The notes beneath the pieces are model-generated. The model ran no database searches and had not been told where the DNA came from. It saw nothing but the letters and a program-made list of their open reading frames with translations. Shown here piece by piece: positions 1-11,126 of a stretch of 64,000 nucleotides of DNA. The DNA comes from Gnetum montanum (taxonomy: Eukaryota; Streptophyta; Gnetopsida; Gnetales; Gnetaceae). The stretch covers positions 858,952 to 922,951 of the forward strand of contig MNCI01006062.1 in the NCBI GenBank assembly GCA_015680685.1, in the 5' to 3' direction. Position numbers and translations under genes: made by a program. How positions within the stretch are numbered: the stretch's first letter is position 1; each line of letters begins with the position of its first letter.

Positions 1-195
1 GGTATTTTTCAAACCAAGGAAATAATCAAAGGATGAAAAGGGTGTGACTTTAAGGGGATTCAATGCATTGGTGTTGGCCATTCTCTTGGGTGCTTGGATG
101 CTTTTTCTTGGGTTTTCTGCCATTCTGACATTGTTCAAATATCAGGCATCTGAGTGATTAAAAATAAGTCTTTGCATGGTGTGGTTCTCATGCAT

Positions 196-241
<46 letters not shown>

Positions 242-1510
242 AAAAAGGTGAGAATTCAAAGCATACCCCTTAGACATAATAAAGTAATATGGGCTACAAG
301 CATTGGTTATGGTACTAGAAAGACATGTTACCCATGACTGAAGGTTCCCTCTAACTAGGGTCCTTTCTCACTTTATGCTTCTCCATCTCACTCTCCTTGG
401 AATGGTGTTCACTCTTTGTGGAAGCATTCTTGTTGCCTCAAGAGGATGGATTGGCCAAGGGCATTGATGCAAGGTCACTGAATGTGGTTGGTTTGAGTCT
501 AGATTTGGGATGAGTTCTACTTAGTTATCTTAACCATGAAATACACAAGGGGCTTTACACAACCTTATCCTTGGGATTCCATTCCATTCTCTCCTCTCCA
601 TCTTTCTTCCCATTTTCCACATCATTATTGATTTATCATTAGTCCATTCTGGGTTGATGCATTGTTTTTCTTTGGTGAATTCTTGTGGGTAAGTTTTTAA
701 CTCTTGCTTTCAAATGACATTCCTAGAGCCTATGGACTCTTTGGTTTGTGGGTTTGTCAGGGCATAAAGGGCATGAACTTGCTTTGGGGAGGACCCACTT
801 GCATATCTTTTGGTTTGGTTAAGTTAAGTTCTTTACCCTTAGACATTGTTAAAATAAAATTGTTTTTATTTACCCCATCCATGTCATCCGAACTGTATGC
901 ACCTTCACAACTGTTTGTAATAAATTCCTTTTTATTGTTGTGAATACCCTCTTTTCACTACTCCTTGTGTTAAGCTTTCTCTGAATTATATGGATCACTT
1001 CTATTATTTAACCCATTTATCAATCTTTCCACTAACAATATCAAGCAAGTAATCTATCACAATCACAACTTGGCTAGATAAAATAATCGATGAGACAAGG
1101 TATTCAGCCATTATTTATGTATTATATATACTAATTGTTGGTTTTGTTGTGATTGTAGTGGGAAGCGTGGATTGGAAGCAGGACTATCGTCGACAAGGAG
1201 GATGCAACCATATCATTCACGGGAGATTGTTCATGACTGCAGGATCTCTTTTACCTCTCCCTCATTCTTCTATTGCCAAGAGGGGTTGGATGTCCTTTGG
1301 ATCTGTTGGTGTTCTTTCTTAATTGTCATGAACATTAATTTTGTATGTAATTGTAATATTGTATGCTCAAGCACTTCTATATTTGTCTATTTTCTCTGTA
1401 TCACTCTGCATGTCAGTCAAATAAGTCCACATTTCCCTAATATATTTTGTAAAGAACTTGTTTCTCTTCTCTTATACTTGAGGATGAGTTTTCATTCAGT
1501 TGTGAGGGTA
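1..1510 (+). mobile_element. 3' internal non-coding part of a Ty3/gypsy-type LTR element (A3)
   Basis: This stretch is collinear with 55550-57109 of the near-complete element A1: the same opening, the same 'agaaagacatgttaccca' block (near 310), the same block around 'gaggacccacttg' (near 795) and the same 3' end 'gaggatgagttttcattcag' before a purine tract. No domain-bearing ORF is present; open frames at 704-943 and 1172-1513 are short and match no family I know. The 5' part of the element lies outside the window. A GT-AG segment of 59 nt (1100-1158) with a TACTAAT-like branch site is described under findings. Confidence 0.8.
198..238. repeat. (GA)n microsatellite
   Basis: About 40 bases of uninterrupted GA dinucleotide. 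The equivalent place in A1 (55750-55767) is a poly-A run instead, so this is a simple-sequence hot spot inside the element's 3' non-coding region. Confidence 0.95.
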
Positions 1511-2470
1511 TGATGAGAGTAGTTACTTTAGCAGTTATTCTAATTATTAGAGCAGTTACTCTAGCAATTACTCTAATTATTAGAGTGGTTACTCTAGTAG
1601 TTATTCTAATTATTAGAGTTGTTACTCTAGTAGTTACTTTAGTCATTATTCTAATTTTAGAGCGGTTACTCTAATTATTAGAGTAGCTGCTCCCAAGCCT
1701 ATAAATACAGTGCCTAGGCGCACAATTGAAAAGAAGTCTTTTAGTACTCAAGTAGCGAAACTCTTGTAGTTTGTTTGAAAGTTAGAGTATTTTCCAAGTG
1801 CCCATAGCAGGACGTCTAAGTGTGGACAGATCTTTATTCAAGCATTTATGTACCTGAGCACACCATTGTGTTGGCAATAAAGATGAGATCTTTGATTCAT
1901 CCTTGCAACACTTGAGATTTGTTTTCTTACGCATTTATTTTATTTCATTTTCTTATGCATTTATTTTATTTTATTTTATTTTATGCACTTTACATTAATG
2001 TTATTAGAACAACAATTCACTTTGATTAATTAGGCAAATCGTTAAATTACACAAGCACGACCACTTTGAGCATGCGTGTAATGCTTCGTAACCCAGTAAC
2101 GATTAGCGTTTGGTAATCCCAGCAATGTTGCACTGGTTTAGGATGTGTACAGTAAGTGGGAATATATGCTGGTGTTAGGATTAGTTAGAACTTAGTTAAT
2201 GATTAGTTAAGTTAAATTAGTCACTTAGTTACCTCTCTCCTTCCCTACTAGCATAGGACATAAAAACATAAAAGCTATAAAAATCATATGCCTCAAGCCT
2301 ACTTAACCATACAATCATGACATACAGGCAAGCTTGGGAAGATAATGATCAACCAACCCATCCTTATTCCATAAGGTTGCATAAGCACTTAGTCCTTGGA
2401 ATTCAACCGAATCGTGCATGAAATGCTTGTATTTATATGGTTGAGCGTAGGGGCACCTCGCCACTCATCA
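1511..2470 (+). mobile_element. 3' LTR of element A3 (family A)
   Basis: Starts TGATGAG directly after the purine tract TGTGAGGGTA and ends CTCATCA, so the termini are perfect 7-bp inverted repeats. U3 begins with imperfect tandem repeats built on CTAATTATTAG (1515-1690). A TATAAATA box lies at 1700-1707 and AATAAA at 1876-1881. The LTR is 960 bp and aligns with both LTRs of A1. It is followed at 2471 by family-B sequence that continues unbroken in the second block copy, so A3 is inserted in a B element. Confidence 0.9.
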
Positions 2471-3435
2471 AAACTCTATTCCACTTTTATTTAACTTAAG
2501 GATGAGTTTTTAATTAGCTGTGGGGTATAATGAATAGTTAATAAATAGGTTATAACATCGCACCTATGATGCCATAGTTGTAATATTGTATGCTTTCATA
2601 CCATATCGTAGTTGTTATATCATATGCTTTCATAAGATATCACAAAAATGATGTATCTTCGATAGGTAAAGACTAAATACCATTCACCTACCACATTGAA
2701 TGTATTGTTTTAGTTAATAACTTAACTAAACTCTTACCATTTTCTTCTATAATACTTAGAACAATCAATGAGTGCCTACATCATGGTGTGAAGTAGTTGT
2801 TTGAAGTCCTTATTCAAGTGCCTTGTACCTAGACACATTGCATGATGTCAGTAAATATCAAAACTATTTTATTTCATTACAACACTATAACTTAGCTTAG
2901 AATTTACAATTAATGTAATTTATTTACTTATACACATAGCTTAATGTTTACTTTACATTTTACTTAAAATAATAATTTATGTTTTCCATGCACGTTAGAT
3001 ACAAGGACTAAGTACATCCAAGTTTAAGCATAAATATGTTATCATTTGGTAATACTAACAATGTTGCCACTTGGTATGCCTAGCAATGGGACACTTGGTA
3101 ACTTAGTAATGCTAGTGTATGTTCAAGATGTATATGTCAAGTTGGGAATAGATGCTCATTCCATAGGCTAAAATAGATTTTAATTTTCTACACTTAAATA
3201 AAATAAATTAGATTTCAAATATTTTAATATGATTAAATAACATCAAAGTTCATATGCATCAACTACACTTAACCATACGAACTAAGGTTAACACAAGTGT
3301 AATTGGGAAGACAATGACTTGCGATCACGTTTAACTATTTAGGTATCACGTTAGTCCTATCCACAGATTACGATCAAGTCACACATGAACCATGATTTGT
3401 ATGGTGGGGCTTTGGGGCTCCTCTATTGCTTATCA
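2471..3435 (+). mobile_element. Family-B element 3' end and LTR (block copy 1, forward)
   Basis: 2471-2530 is the last piece of the B internal region with the 'aaggatgagttttt' stretch and purine tract GTGGGGTA. The LTR begins TGAATAG at 2531 and ends TTATCA at 3435 (905 bp). It matches 25487-26396 almost base for base. The TATA region has lost a TA pair relative to the other B LTRs: 'gactaaatac' here at 2671 against 'gactataaatac' at 25627, so this LTR promoter is probably weakened. The upstream B internal part is displaced by the A3 insertion. Confidence 0.8.
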
Positions 3436-5545
3436 ATTCTAACTTGATACTTATATGCTTCTACAAATCATAAGCTCTTCTAGATGAGAAGAGGCTACAA
3501 TCATTTTTAGGAACTTGTAATTGTTATTTAGCATCATGCATGGTGAAGCCTTTGTAAAAAATGTTGAGTATATTTTTCAAATGCATCATAGGGCTACATA
3601 CTTGAATGACGAGAAGGTGTTTATTTTTCAAGTTGAAAAATGTAGGTTGAGCTTAGGGACAATCACTAAAAGTGTAGAAAAAAAATAAAGGGAAGGATGG
3701 GACTTAGAAAATCATAACCATAATTGATCATGGGAAGTCCTTAATGGATATTCTTTGGATCTAAATCTAATTTTTCAGGGATTTGATTTTTCTCTAGTAG
3801 GTCTAATTTCTTTAGCATTCTCCTATGGGGGATTTATTTCTTCAAGAAATATTAAAATTTTTGCTTCTTCTTTTAATGCAAAAAATTTTGTTAATTCTCA
3901 AAATGCATATATATAAGTTGGTAAAAAAAAAGTTATGATGTCTTATTTAATTGATATTGATACAACCAAAATTCCTTATTTTGTTCTTCTTGATAATATG
4001 TATAAGTCATTGGTTGCTAATTTTTCATCACAATATGTGTTTATTCAAATTTTGGATTACCTACCTCATAATCAAATTTTCATTTTGCAATTAAATAATG
4101 TGATTAGAAAAAACATGACATCCAAATCCTTTGTACCAAGTATTATTCTCTCTATTTTTTTCTTCCGCTTGTTGAGTTAGGTGATGCTTCAATGATGCAA
4201 CATGCCCTAGATATATGATCTTTTATACATAAGCATATAGCATTGATCATTCATAAGTGAGCTCCAGATTTTAATGTCCAATTTAAAGAATATGCTAAAG
4301 TTTCATGTTTTGTTGAGTCATAAAATGTTTTGTTGATTTTTCAGAAGGTTAAGTAAGAAATTATTAGTTTTATCAATCACATTAAGCATATGGAGTTTAT
4401 TTCTACAAATTTTGATTTTTGTAGACATTTTTGTATTGAAATCAACTTTCTCAATCATAAAAAAGAATTAGTATTATAAGCATTAGGAAAGACTTATATT
4501 CAGCTAATTACATATTATAATTTTTCTATCATGAAGGACATTTTCTTAATGCTAGTTCTTGTTTACTTAAGAAAAAAGATTATAAAGAAAAGAAAAAGTA
4601 TATTGAAGTTGAAGATAAAAAAAAAAGCCAATATGAAGTTAAAGATATTAAATATCAAGTTAATGTTAATGATAAGAATGAACAAATAGCCATATAGAAT
4701 CTAGAGAAGATAGAAGCTCCCACGTATATTTTTGCTAGTACTAAAGAAAGCATTAAGCAGCCCAAAGAGATAGCTTGTAAGACAAATTTTTTCTTATTTG
4801 ATAAAAATATTATTAACTTAAAGATTAAAATTAGTGTCAACAAGAAGGTTATAATTGAGAATACATATTCTCGACATAAGATTAATAACAAGTAATGAGG
4901 TGAATATCTTCTACTAGTGGTAATACTTTCTTGCTTTGAAACAAATATTGGTATTAAACCACATCTCTCTATGTTGAATTTTTTTGTTATTTTAAATTAA
5001 ACTTGAATGTTGAAAAGTGATGTAAATTTTGGCAAGATTAGGAACTTCTTCTTACTAACAATTAATTATCTTCACTTGTTTTTTCAAGGTTTCAATTGCA
5101 AGGTTGTACACTTAAGTGGACCATCCTAAGCAAGAAAGAGCTTTTCTTTCCATATTTTTTTTATGATATCTACTTTGTGATGTACTATGAATTTTCTTTG
5201 CAATGTACTATGATATCTACTTTGTGATGTACTCTATGATATCTACTTTGTGATGTACTATGATATTTTTTTTGGTCCAACACCCTATATGCATGTACCA
5301 TAGTTTGTGAAATTTGTGATTGCAAAGATTTGCAAAAAATTGCAAAGCAACATTGAAACCAATTGAAAATTGGATTAGAGATTTAATTTAATGAATATTA
5401 TATTTGTTGATGCATAAATTGGAAAGAAAACTAGTTTTATGATACTATTGCTTAGGGCGTTTCTCATATGGGTACGGAAACTTGGGAATAGTCTTAGCTT
5501 AAGAGGGCTAGGTGGCCTTTTGAAAATAGTAAACCAAATCAAACA
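3436..5545. other. AT-rich stretch of unknown nature upstream of gene copy 1
   Basis: Collinear with 26397-28430 in the second block copy. The longest open stretch on + is 3935-4180 (81 codons), matched by part of 26802-27197 (131 codons) but with a frameshift between the copies; the peptide is rich in I, F, L and N and I recognise no domain. Downstream A-rich sequence with many stops (4320-4900) looks like a decayed coding region, perhaps an old mobile element. No terminal repeats were found. A minisatellite lies at 5160-5270. Confidence 0.5.
5160..5270. repeat. Minisatellite, about 28-bp unit, expanded in copy 1
   Basis: The unit 'tatgatatctactttgtgat' followed by 'gtac' recurs three times with small variants. 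The second block copy (28140-28200) has a single unit, so the expansion happened after the duplication. Confidence 0.85.
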
Positions 5546-6565
5546 AATCAAGATTTAAAGTGAATGAATCTGAATTTAAATTGAATAACTGTCTCAAAGT
5601 TGAGAATACAATAAGTAATTAAAAGAAATGAATTTTCCCAAGTCTTACTAACGCTGTCGATTTGTGACTGCCGATAGTATCCACTATTGGGCAGGAAGAT
5701 TGCAATTGCTGTGAGAGAGGGAGAGAGAGGAAGAGAGAAAGAGAGACTAGTCACTGCAGTCTGCACAGGGTAGCAACTGTGATCCTCAAAGTTTGCCACC
5801 TTTTGTGCATCGTTGTAGAGAGGAAGATCGTCCACCCACTTCTGCACCACCATGACAAACTGCTGGCCCAAAGAAAATTGCACGTCTCATGTCCTACGCA
5901 TGGGCTACGCTGCCTACGTTGTTGGAGATAGAAAGAAGAGAAAGAGAACCCTCTTGCTGTCGCCGAGAAGACTCGCAAAGATTTGATTTTGAGCCATTGG
6001 CTCCTGCTTTGGACGCTCCTCAAAGATTAGTTGAAAGCTTGTAAAAAAAAGAAAAGAAAGGAGAAAATTGTTGCTTAGTGGAGAAAAAGCTCTCCTCAAG
6101 ATTGATAGAAAGAGCTCTTTAGGAAACTGTTGCCTCCCCAATAGCCATTGCGGCCATCCATAATGATGCTTACCTCCCCAATAGCCATTGCGGCCATCCA
6201 TAATGATGCTTACATTTCATGTAATGGCTAAAGAAACTGTCACCACTTCTTTTGTAATAACGTCCACATTCTCCAATTAAGTGCCCACTTATGTTTGTAA
6301 CGACCTTAATTTCCAAAACGTCTACCACTAATGTTCGTAACGACCTTAATTTCCGAAACGTCTTCCACTAATGACCCATAACTTCCGAAACGTCTCCTAC
6401 TAATGACCATGACCCATAACTTCCGAAACGTCTCCTACTAATGACCATAACTGTTGTTATTAAGAGAGAGATAGAGACGTTGATAATCATGGCCCCATGA
6501 GAACATGAGAGTGTTACATCAACAATATTTTTATTAATTTTTAAAGTTTATTATATTATTTATTG
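5546..6565. other. 5' flank of gene copy 1 with GA-rich tract and minisatellites
   Basis: Matches 28440-29475. It contains a GA-rich tract (5712-5748), a 40-bp tandem duplication (about 6133-6212, unit starting 'cctccccaatagccattg') and repeats of about 30-45 bp around 'cttccgaaacgtct' (6300-6440). Read on the minus strand, the latter give Gly/Tyr/Arg-rich peptide pieces such as RRFGSYG, recurring in the sister copy as GRRFGSYGGGY, so this may be the remains of an antisense glycine-rich protein gene. A role as promoter or 5' leader of the downstream gene is equally possible. Confidence 0.4.
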
Positions 6566-7239
6566 CTAATTCTCATGCCAACCAAAACTAAAATTTCTAT
6601 ATTTTATTTTTTAATGCCTAAGCACATAGATGAAAAGAAATTAGAAAATGACACTACCAACAAGAGTGAATATAACTGTTTTATTTTACTAATATCGATG
6701 ATTTTACACAGAATTATTCTATTTTTTAAATCAGATTTATAAAAAAAATGGTCATTTGGCGATCTGACAAGATACGATTTTTCAATCTGTGACAACAACG
6801 GATCTACTCCAACCTTGGCTGACTCTATCCCAAAGATGGTCTCTGGAATCGTGCTCGCGAAAATTGACGTTTCTGGAAACCCACCAATCTCCCTGCAATG
6901 TTGGGGAATCATCATCTGGGAAATAGTCCAGTGCTTGCCAGTGCCCAGTCTTACAAAATTGCAAATAACACTGGCCACTGATGGCATATTCAACAACCGT
7001 TGCAGGACTTGCATCTGGAAAATTTTGAAACTTGCAGGCATACCCAGTACAAAAGGAAACAGGGTACTTGAATCCAAGCGATGATAGTTTGTTGCAGCTT
7101 ATCAAAACTGTGTGACGGTAGCAGAGATTGTTGCAGAAAATGCCAAAAAGAAGACGAATGAATTAAAACTAATTTGCATGTGGAAAACCGTGTGACAGTA
7201 GAAGAGATTGTTGCAGGGAATACCAAAAACAAAGTTAAT
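6566..7239. other. Segment of about 670 bp present only in block copy 1
   Basis: In copy 2 'ttatttattg' runs directly into 'cagttgaatgg' (near 29478); in copy 1 these are separated by this segment. A TGC triplet at both junctions suits deletion in copy 2 by microhomology, though insertion in copy 1 is not excluded. The minus strand has an open frame at 6782-7105 (107 codons) with an unusually protein-like composition (pieces such as YPVSFCTGYACKF and LQGDWWVSRNVNF). I do not recognise the family. It could be an exon remnant of a host gene. An imperfect direct repeat of about 35 bp with 80-bp spacing lies at 7110-7235. Confidence 0.45.
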
Positions 7240-7488
7240 GTGCAGTTGAATGGACGGGGAGACGGACAAGCCCCAAGAGAGGAGTTGGACGTGACAAGAT
7301 GAAGATAAATGGTCTGCTGAATCGTTGCCAAGCGACTGCTGGTATTCTGCTCTGGTATATGAAAACAACAACAGACCCAAAAAATATTATGCAGCCGTCC
7401 TTGTTTTGTTTTGTCGTCAAGAAGGAATGAGAGCAGCAGCAGAATGATAGGTACAGGGCAATCAAAGTTGGTTAAGGATTCCATCAAC

Positions 7489-9292
7489 ATGCAGGCTCCT
7501 ACTCAGTCACAGTTGCAGTCTCAGTCTCATCATTCACAACAGAATAATGGTTCTGGCTCTTGTTCCTCTTCTGTTGTGTTTTCTCCGCCTTCTCATGTCT
7601 TGGTTGCTGCTCAGGCCAAGCATCCTTCTGCGGAGAAATTTGTTGGGCCTCCTTCTCCAACTTCATATTCTCCCCCACTTACAGTTCTCAATCCCAAAGA
7701 AGAGGCTTTGGCTGAGGCGCACAGAAGCCGTGTTGAGGCTGAAGCTCATGCCTACCTGGGATTGGCCAAAGCTCAAAGGCTTCAGGTAAGTCTTCATGGC
7801 TGCTGTTTTTGTTGATTTCTCACTGTGAGAAATTTGAGTGTATCTGTGAGCGTGATTTGTTGCTTCTCTAAAATTCAGAAAGTGAATGTTTAACGTAAGT
7901 TTCAGATCTAGGAATTCTTTATTTGGGCATCTGTACAAGGCTTTGATCAGTTTCTGCTTTTGTTATTTTGATGGTTGGTGTTTTGCCCACACCCTCTCTC
8001 TTCTTCTTCTTATTCTTTTTAGCATGATAATATATTTTGAAGAAACCAAAAAGACTCAATAATTTTTATTTCTGCATTTCTCTGCTAATAGTACATGTAG
8101 AGTACATGTAGAAGGATGGATGAAGCTGAAACTCATTCACTCCATAATCTGCATTAAATAGGTTTGTCAGAGTTTGATTTTTTGCTCCCACGGTCTTTTT
8201 TCTGCATTAACTTTGTTTGCTCTCAAAAGAATTCAAGGTGGAGGCTTTTCCCCCTTCAGGTTCTTTGTTCTTTTTCATATTTTTATTTAATAGGGTCAGG
8301 TATACTTTATTTTCCCAGAAACAGTGTTTAAAACAGCCATTATTTCTAAGAATTTTCAGAAATCGTCTTAATATTTCTCCTAATTCATATTCGGACAATC
8401 ACAAGTGAAAATTGTATATTAATATAGTGCTTAATTGCTATTCAGAGACCTATTTCCTTTGCAATTGAAAACGTTTGCACCCTGATACAGTTAATCACCG
8501 ATGACTTGAACACACAATTTCATTCCCTTTTATGTAACTCCCCGATGACTTGAACACACAATTTCATGCCCTTTATGTAACTCTAGGCTAAAGCAGAGAG
8601 GCAGCGGATGCGCAAGGAAGCTAAAGCTATTGAAGCTAAAAAGAGAATAGAGGTCAGGGCTGAGGCAATGTTGCAGAATTGGCAGGTATGAGTTCTTTTG
8701 CTAAAAAAGGATTTCGTAGACCTCTCTGGTCACTCATGCAAATTTTTCATGTTTAATTTGACACTTTGACCACAGCTTGTTTACATCCTGATAAACTTGC
8801 CATTTGAACAAGTGGAGCCTTCACGTATTCAAAAGTAATTAGTTCTACTGTCCAAAATTTAAATCAACATAAATAACTAAATGAGTATCATCATCATCAT
8901 CATCTTAGCCGTACGTGAGTTTTTTGAGGCCTAGGTGATGGTGGATAGGATAATTTCAAAAGCTCATGAACGTGCTCATAGAATAAAAGCCCATGCCAAG
9001 GAGCAGACAGAAAAGACCATTGCTAAGGCCCACAAACGAGCTGAACAGGTAAGCCTTACCACACAAATGGGTTTATGGAGAAAATTTTTATGATACTAGT
9101 TTCATTCATATTGACAGTACAAGCAAACCTTATGTGTAGTGGAAGGCTGAGATTGGAGAAAAGAAAAGGAAAGAAGTGGCAGAAATAATAGACAAAGTGC
9201 ATTTAATGATAGCTGTTGGAGATCTTCCCTCTTCTCAACAGCACAACATAGTTATGCAAAAAATGAAGAACATTTGGGCATGTCACCCATGA
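7489..9292 (+). CDS. Remorin-like coiled-coil protein, copy 1 (4 exons)
   Basis: Proposed exons: 7489-7785, 8587-8685, 8935-9048, 9140-9292, stop TGA at 9290. All introns have GT donors and AG acceptors and all exon junctions are phase 0; exon 2 to 4 lengths (99, 114, 153) are identical in the sister copy. The start is the first ATG shared by both copies (MQAP); an upstream in-frame ATG at 7444 exists only here. The product is 220 aa: a Ser/Gln/Pro-rich, probably disordered N-terminus (residues 1-60), then a Lys/Glu/Ala-rich helical region (about 75-200), ending near GDLPSS. Basic-acidic helical repeats such as AKAERQRMRKEAKAIEAKK and the G-x-hydrophobic-P-S-S ending resemble the C-terminal domain of remorins, plant plasma-membrane nanodomain proteins. 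The family call is uncertain; the gene structure is well supported. Compared with copy 2 it has a net 18-nt in-frame loss near the end of exon 1 and a shortened intron 2. Confidence 0.6.
8498..8586 (+). repeat. 44-bp tandem duplication over the intron 1 acceptor
   Basis: The segment starting 'ccgatgacttgaacacac' occurs at 8498 and again at 8542, the second ending in the used acceptor CTCTAG. The first copy ends 'aactcccc' with no AG, so only one acceptor works. Gene copy 2 has a single unit (30964-31009). Confidence 0.9.
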
Positions 9293-10435
9293 AGCACCAA
9301 GTTGTAGTTTGAGTAATATGTAGATCATGTTTATTTGAGGGTCTAAGGTCAAGGCTTTACATACATATAGTGATGTGTTTATATAGAGAACATTATTAAT
9401 ATGCTAAGGGAAGGCTCCTAAAGTTTGTCCTTAGTTTTGTTGAAAAATAATCTAGTTAAAGCATATAGTCATAACAAACACACCATCTAGACAATTGAAA
9501 TAAAGGTGTCATCATGAAGGATGGAACTATGTCTTCCCTTTCTCTAGTGTTGGAGCTTTGGTTGATGGTTTCTTCTTTTATGTGTTGATAAAACATAGTT
9601 GCTATATGTTCTCTTTGCCAGATCAGTATAGAAAATATTATTTATTTATTTTTTCTACTAGGATATTGTCACTTAAAGTTGTACTTTCTTGGAAATGTAC
9701 TATGAAAATTAGGATTTGTGAATAATTTGATGGGATTTTTTTAGCATCAAGTACAGAAATTGAACTAATGATGAGGAAAACACATGTTTCTCAAGATGCT
9801 ATAGCCTAGGCAAGCATGCAGGTGTATTGTTTGTTTGCCTGCATTTAATGTATGCCTTGCACATTCATTCTGAGATTTCATATGACTAAATCAAGATCTT
9901 GTGTTTCTTTCCATACTCTCCATTAACAAAAATAGAACTCTAAAATATCTATTGCAAAAAGAGATATAAGATGGATTACACATATAAATGATTGATTTAA
10001 GACTTCTAAGGCTGTTGCTTGAGAAATCTAACTTCTCTTATAGAACTAGTTGTTTGATATTCATAGAATAAAATAAGCCCATCTCTTGGTAAACTCCCAA
10101 GGCTTTTGGGAATGCATGTCAAACAATGTTTGGTTTATTTGATCTAAATATACCTTCATTACAATTAGAATACTCCATTCAAAGGGTTATAATTTGAGAT
10201 TCTATTTATAAGCCCCTTGGAATGCCCTCTAGATTCTATAAATAATGCATAGAGTTTTATTTTTACTATAAACAACCCATAATCCAAGGTATGACAACTA
10301 TGTTAGGTGTGTCCCTTAGGCAATGCTTTTGGCTAAGAATATTTGATGAATCATCAGTTGACTAGGTTATTTGATAAAAAGTCAACATTTTGGTTGGCTC
10401 CAATAACAAGGCTCTAATATCTTAGCTCCAATATA
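9293..10435. other. 3' flank of gene copy 1, no further gene seen
   Basis: Collinear with 31877-33046 with scattered substitutions and small indels. No open frame of note, no structured RNA and no terminal repeats were seen. The gene's 3' UTR and poly(A) site must lie in the first few hundred bases, but no signal stands out. Confidence 0.5.
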
Positions 10436-11126
10436 TTTGAATTTTAGTTTATTTTATTTAAGTGTAGAAAATTAAAATCTATTTTAGCCTATGCAATGAG
10501 CATCTATTTCCAACTTGACATATACATCTTAAACATACACTATCATTGATAAGTTACCAAGTGTCCCATTGCTAGGCATATCAAGTGGCAACATTGTTAG
10601 TATTACCAAATGATAACATATCTATGATCGAACCTAGATGTACTTAGTCCTTGTATCTAACGTGCATGGAAAACATAAATTATTATTTTAAGTAAAAAGG
10701 AAAGTAAACATTAAGCTATGTGCATAAGTAAATAAATTACATTAATTGTAAATTCTAAGCTAATTTATAGTGTTGTAATGGAATAAAATAGTTTTGATAT
10801 TTATTGACATCATGCGACGTGTCCAGGTACAAGGCACTTGAATAAAGACTTCAGACAACTACTTCACACCATGATGTAGGCAATCATTGATTGTTCTAAG
10901 TATTATAGAAGAAAATTGTAAGAGTTTAGTTAAGTTATTAACTAAAACAATGCATTCAATGTGGTAGGTGAATGGTATTTATAGTCTTTACCTATCAAAG
11001 ATACATCATATTTGTGATATCATATGAAAGGATATGATATAAAAACTACAATATTGTACGAAAACATACAATATTACAAGTATGGTATTATAGGTGCGAT
11101 GTTATAACCTATTTATTAACTATTCA
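10436..11126 (-). mobile_element. Family-B LTR in reverse orientation (block copy 1)
   Basis: Reverse complement of the B LTR: its start TGAATA is read on the minus strand at 11126, preceded by the purine tract (11127-11140 as TACCCC on +). The TATA box lies at 10976-10983 (minus). Similarity to the forward B LTR stops near 10436, so about 220-260 bp of the LTR's 3' end are missing. Its promoter is intact, unlike the forward LTR at 2531. Confidence 0.75.

Noticed and set aside
198-238. GA tract as a GAGA-type regulatory element
   Set aside because: The corresponding place in A1 is poly-A, so it is not kept as a signal.
4655-4891. Minus-strand open frame of 78 codons rich in L, I and F, resembling a membrane protein
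   Set aside because: It is a by-product of A-rich sequence read backwards. The sister copy does not keep it and there is no start context.
7411-7488. Start of gene copy 1 at 7411
   Set aside because: The codon there is TTG. The first shared ATG is at 7489 (29941 in copy 2); 7444 is an ATG only in copy 1.
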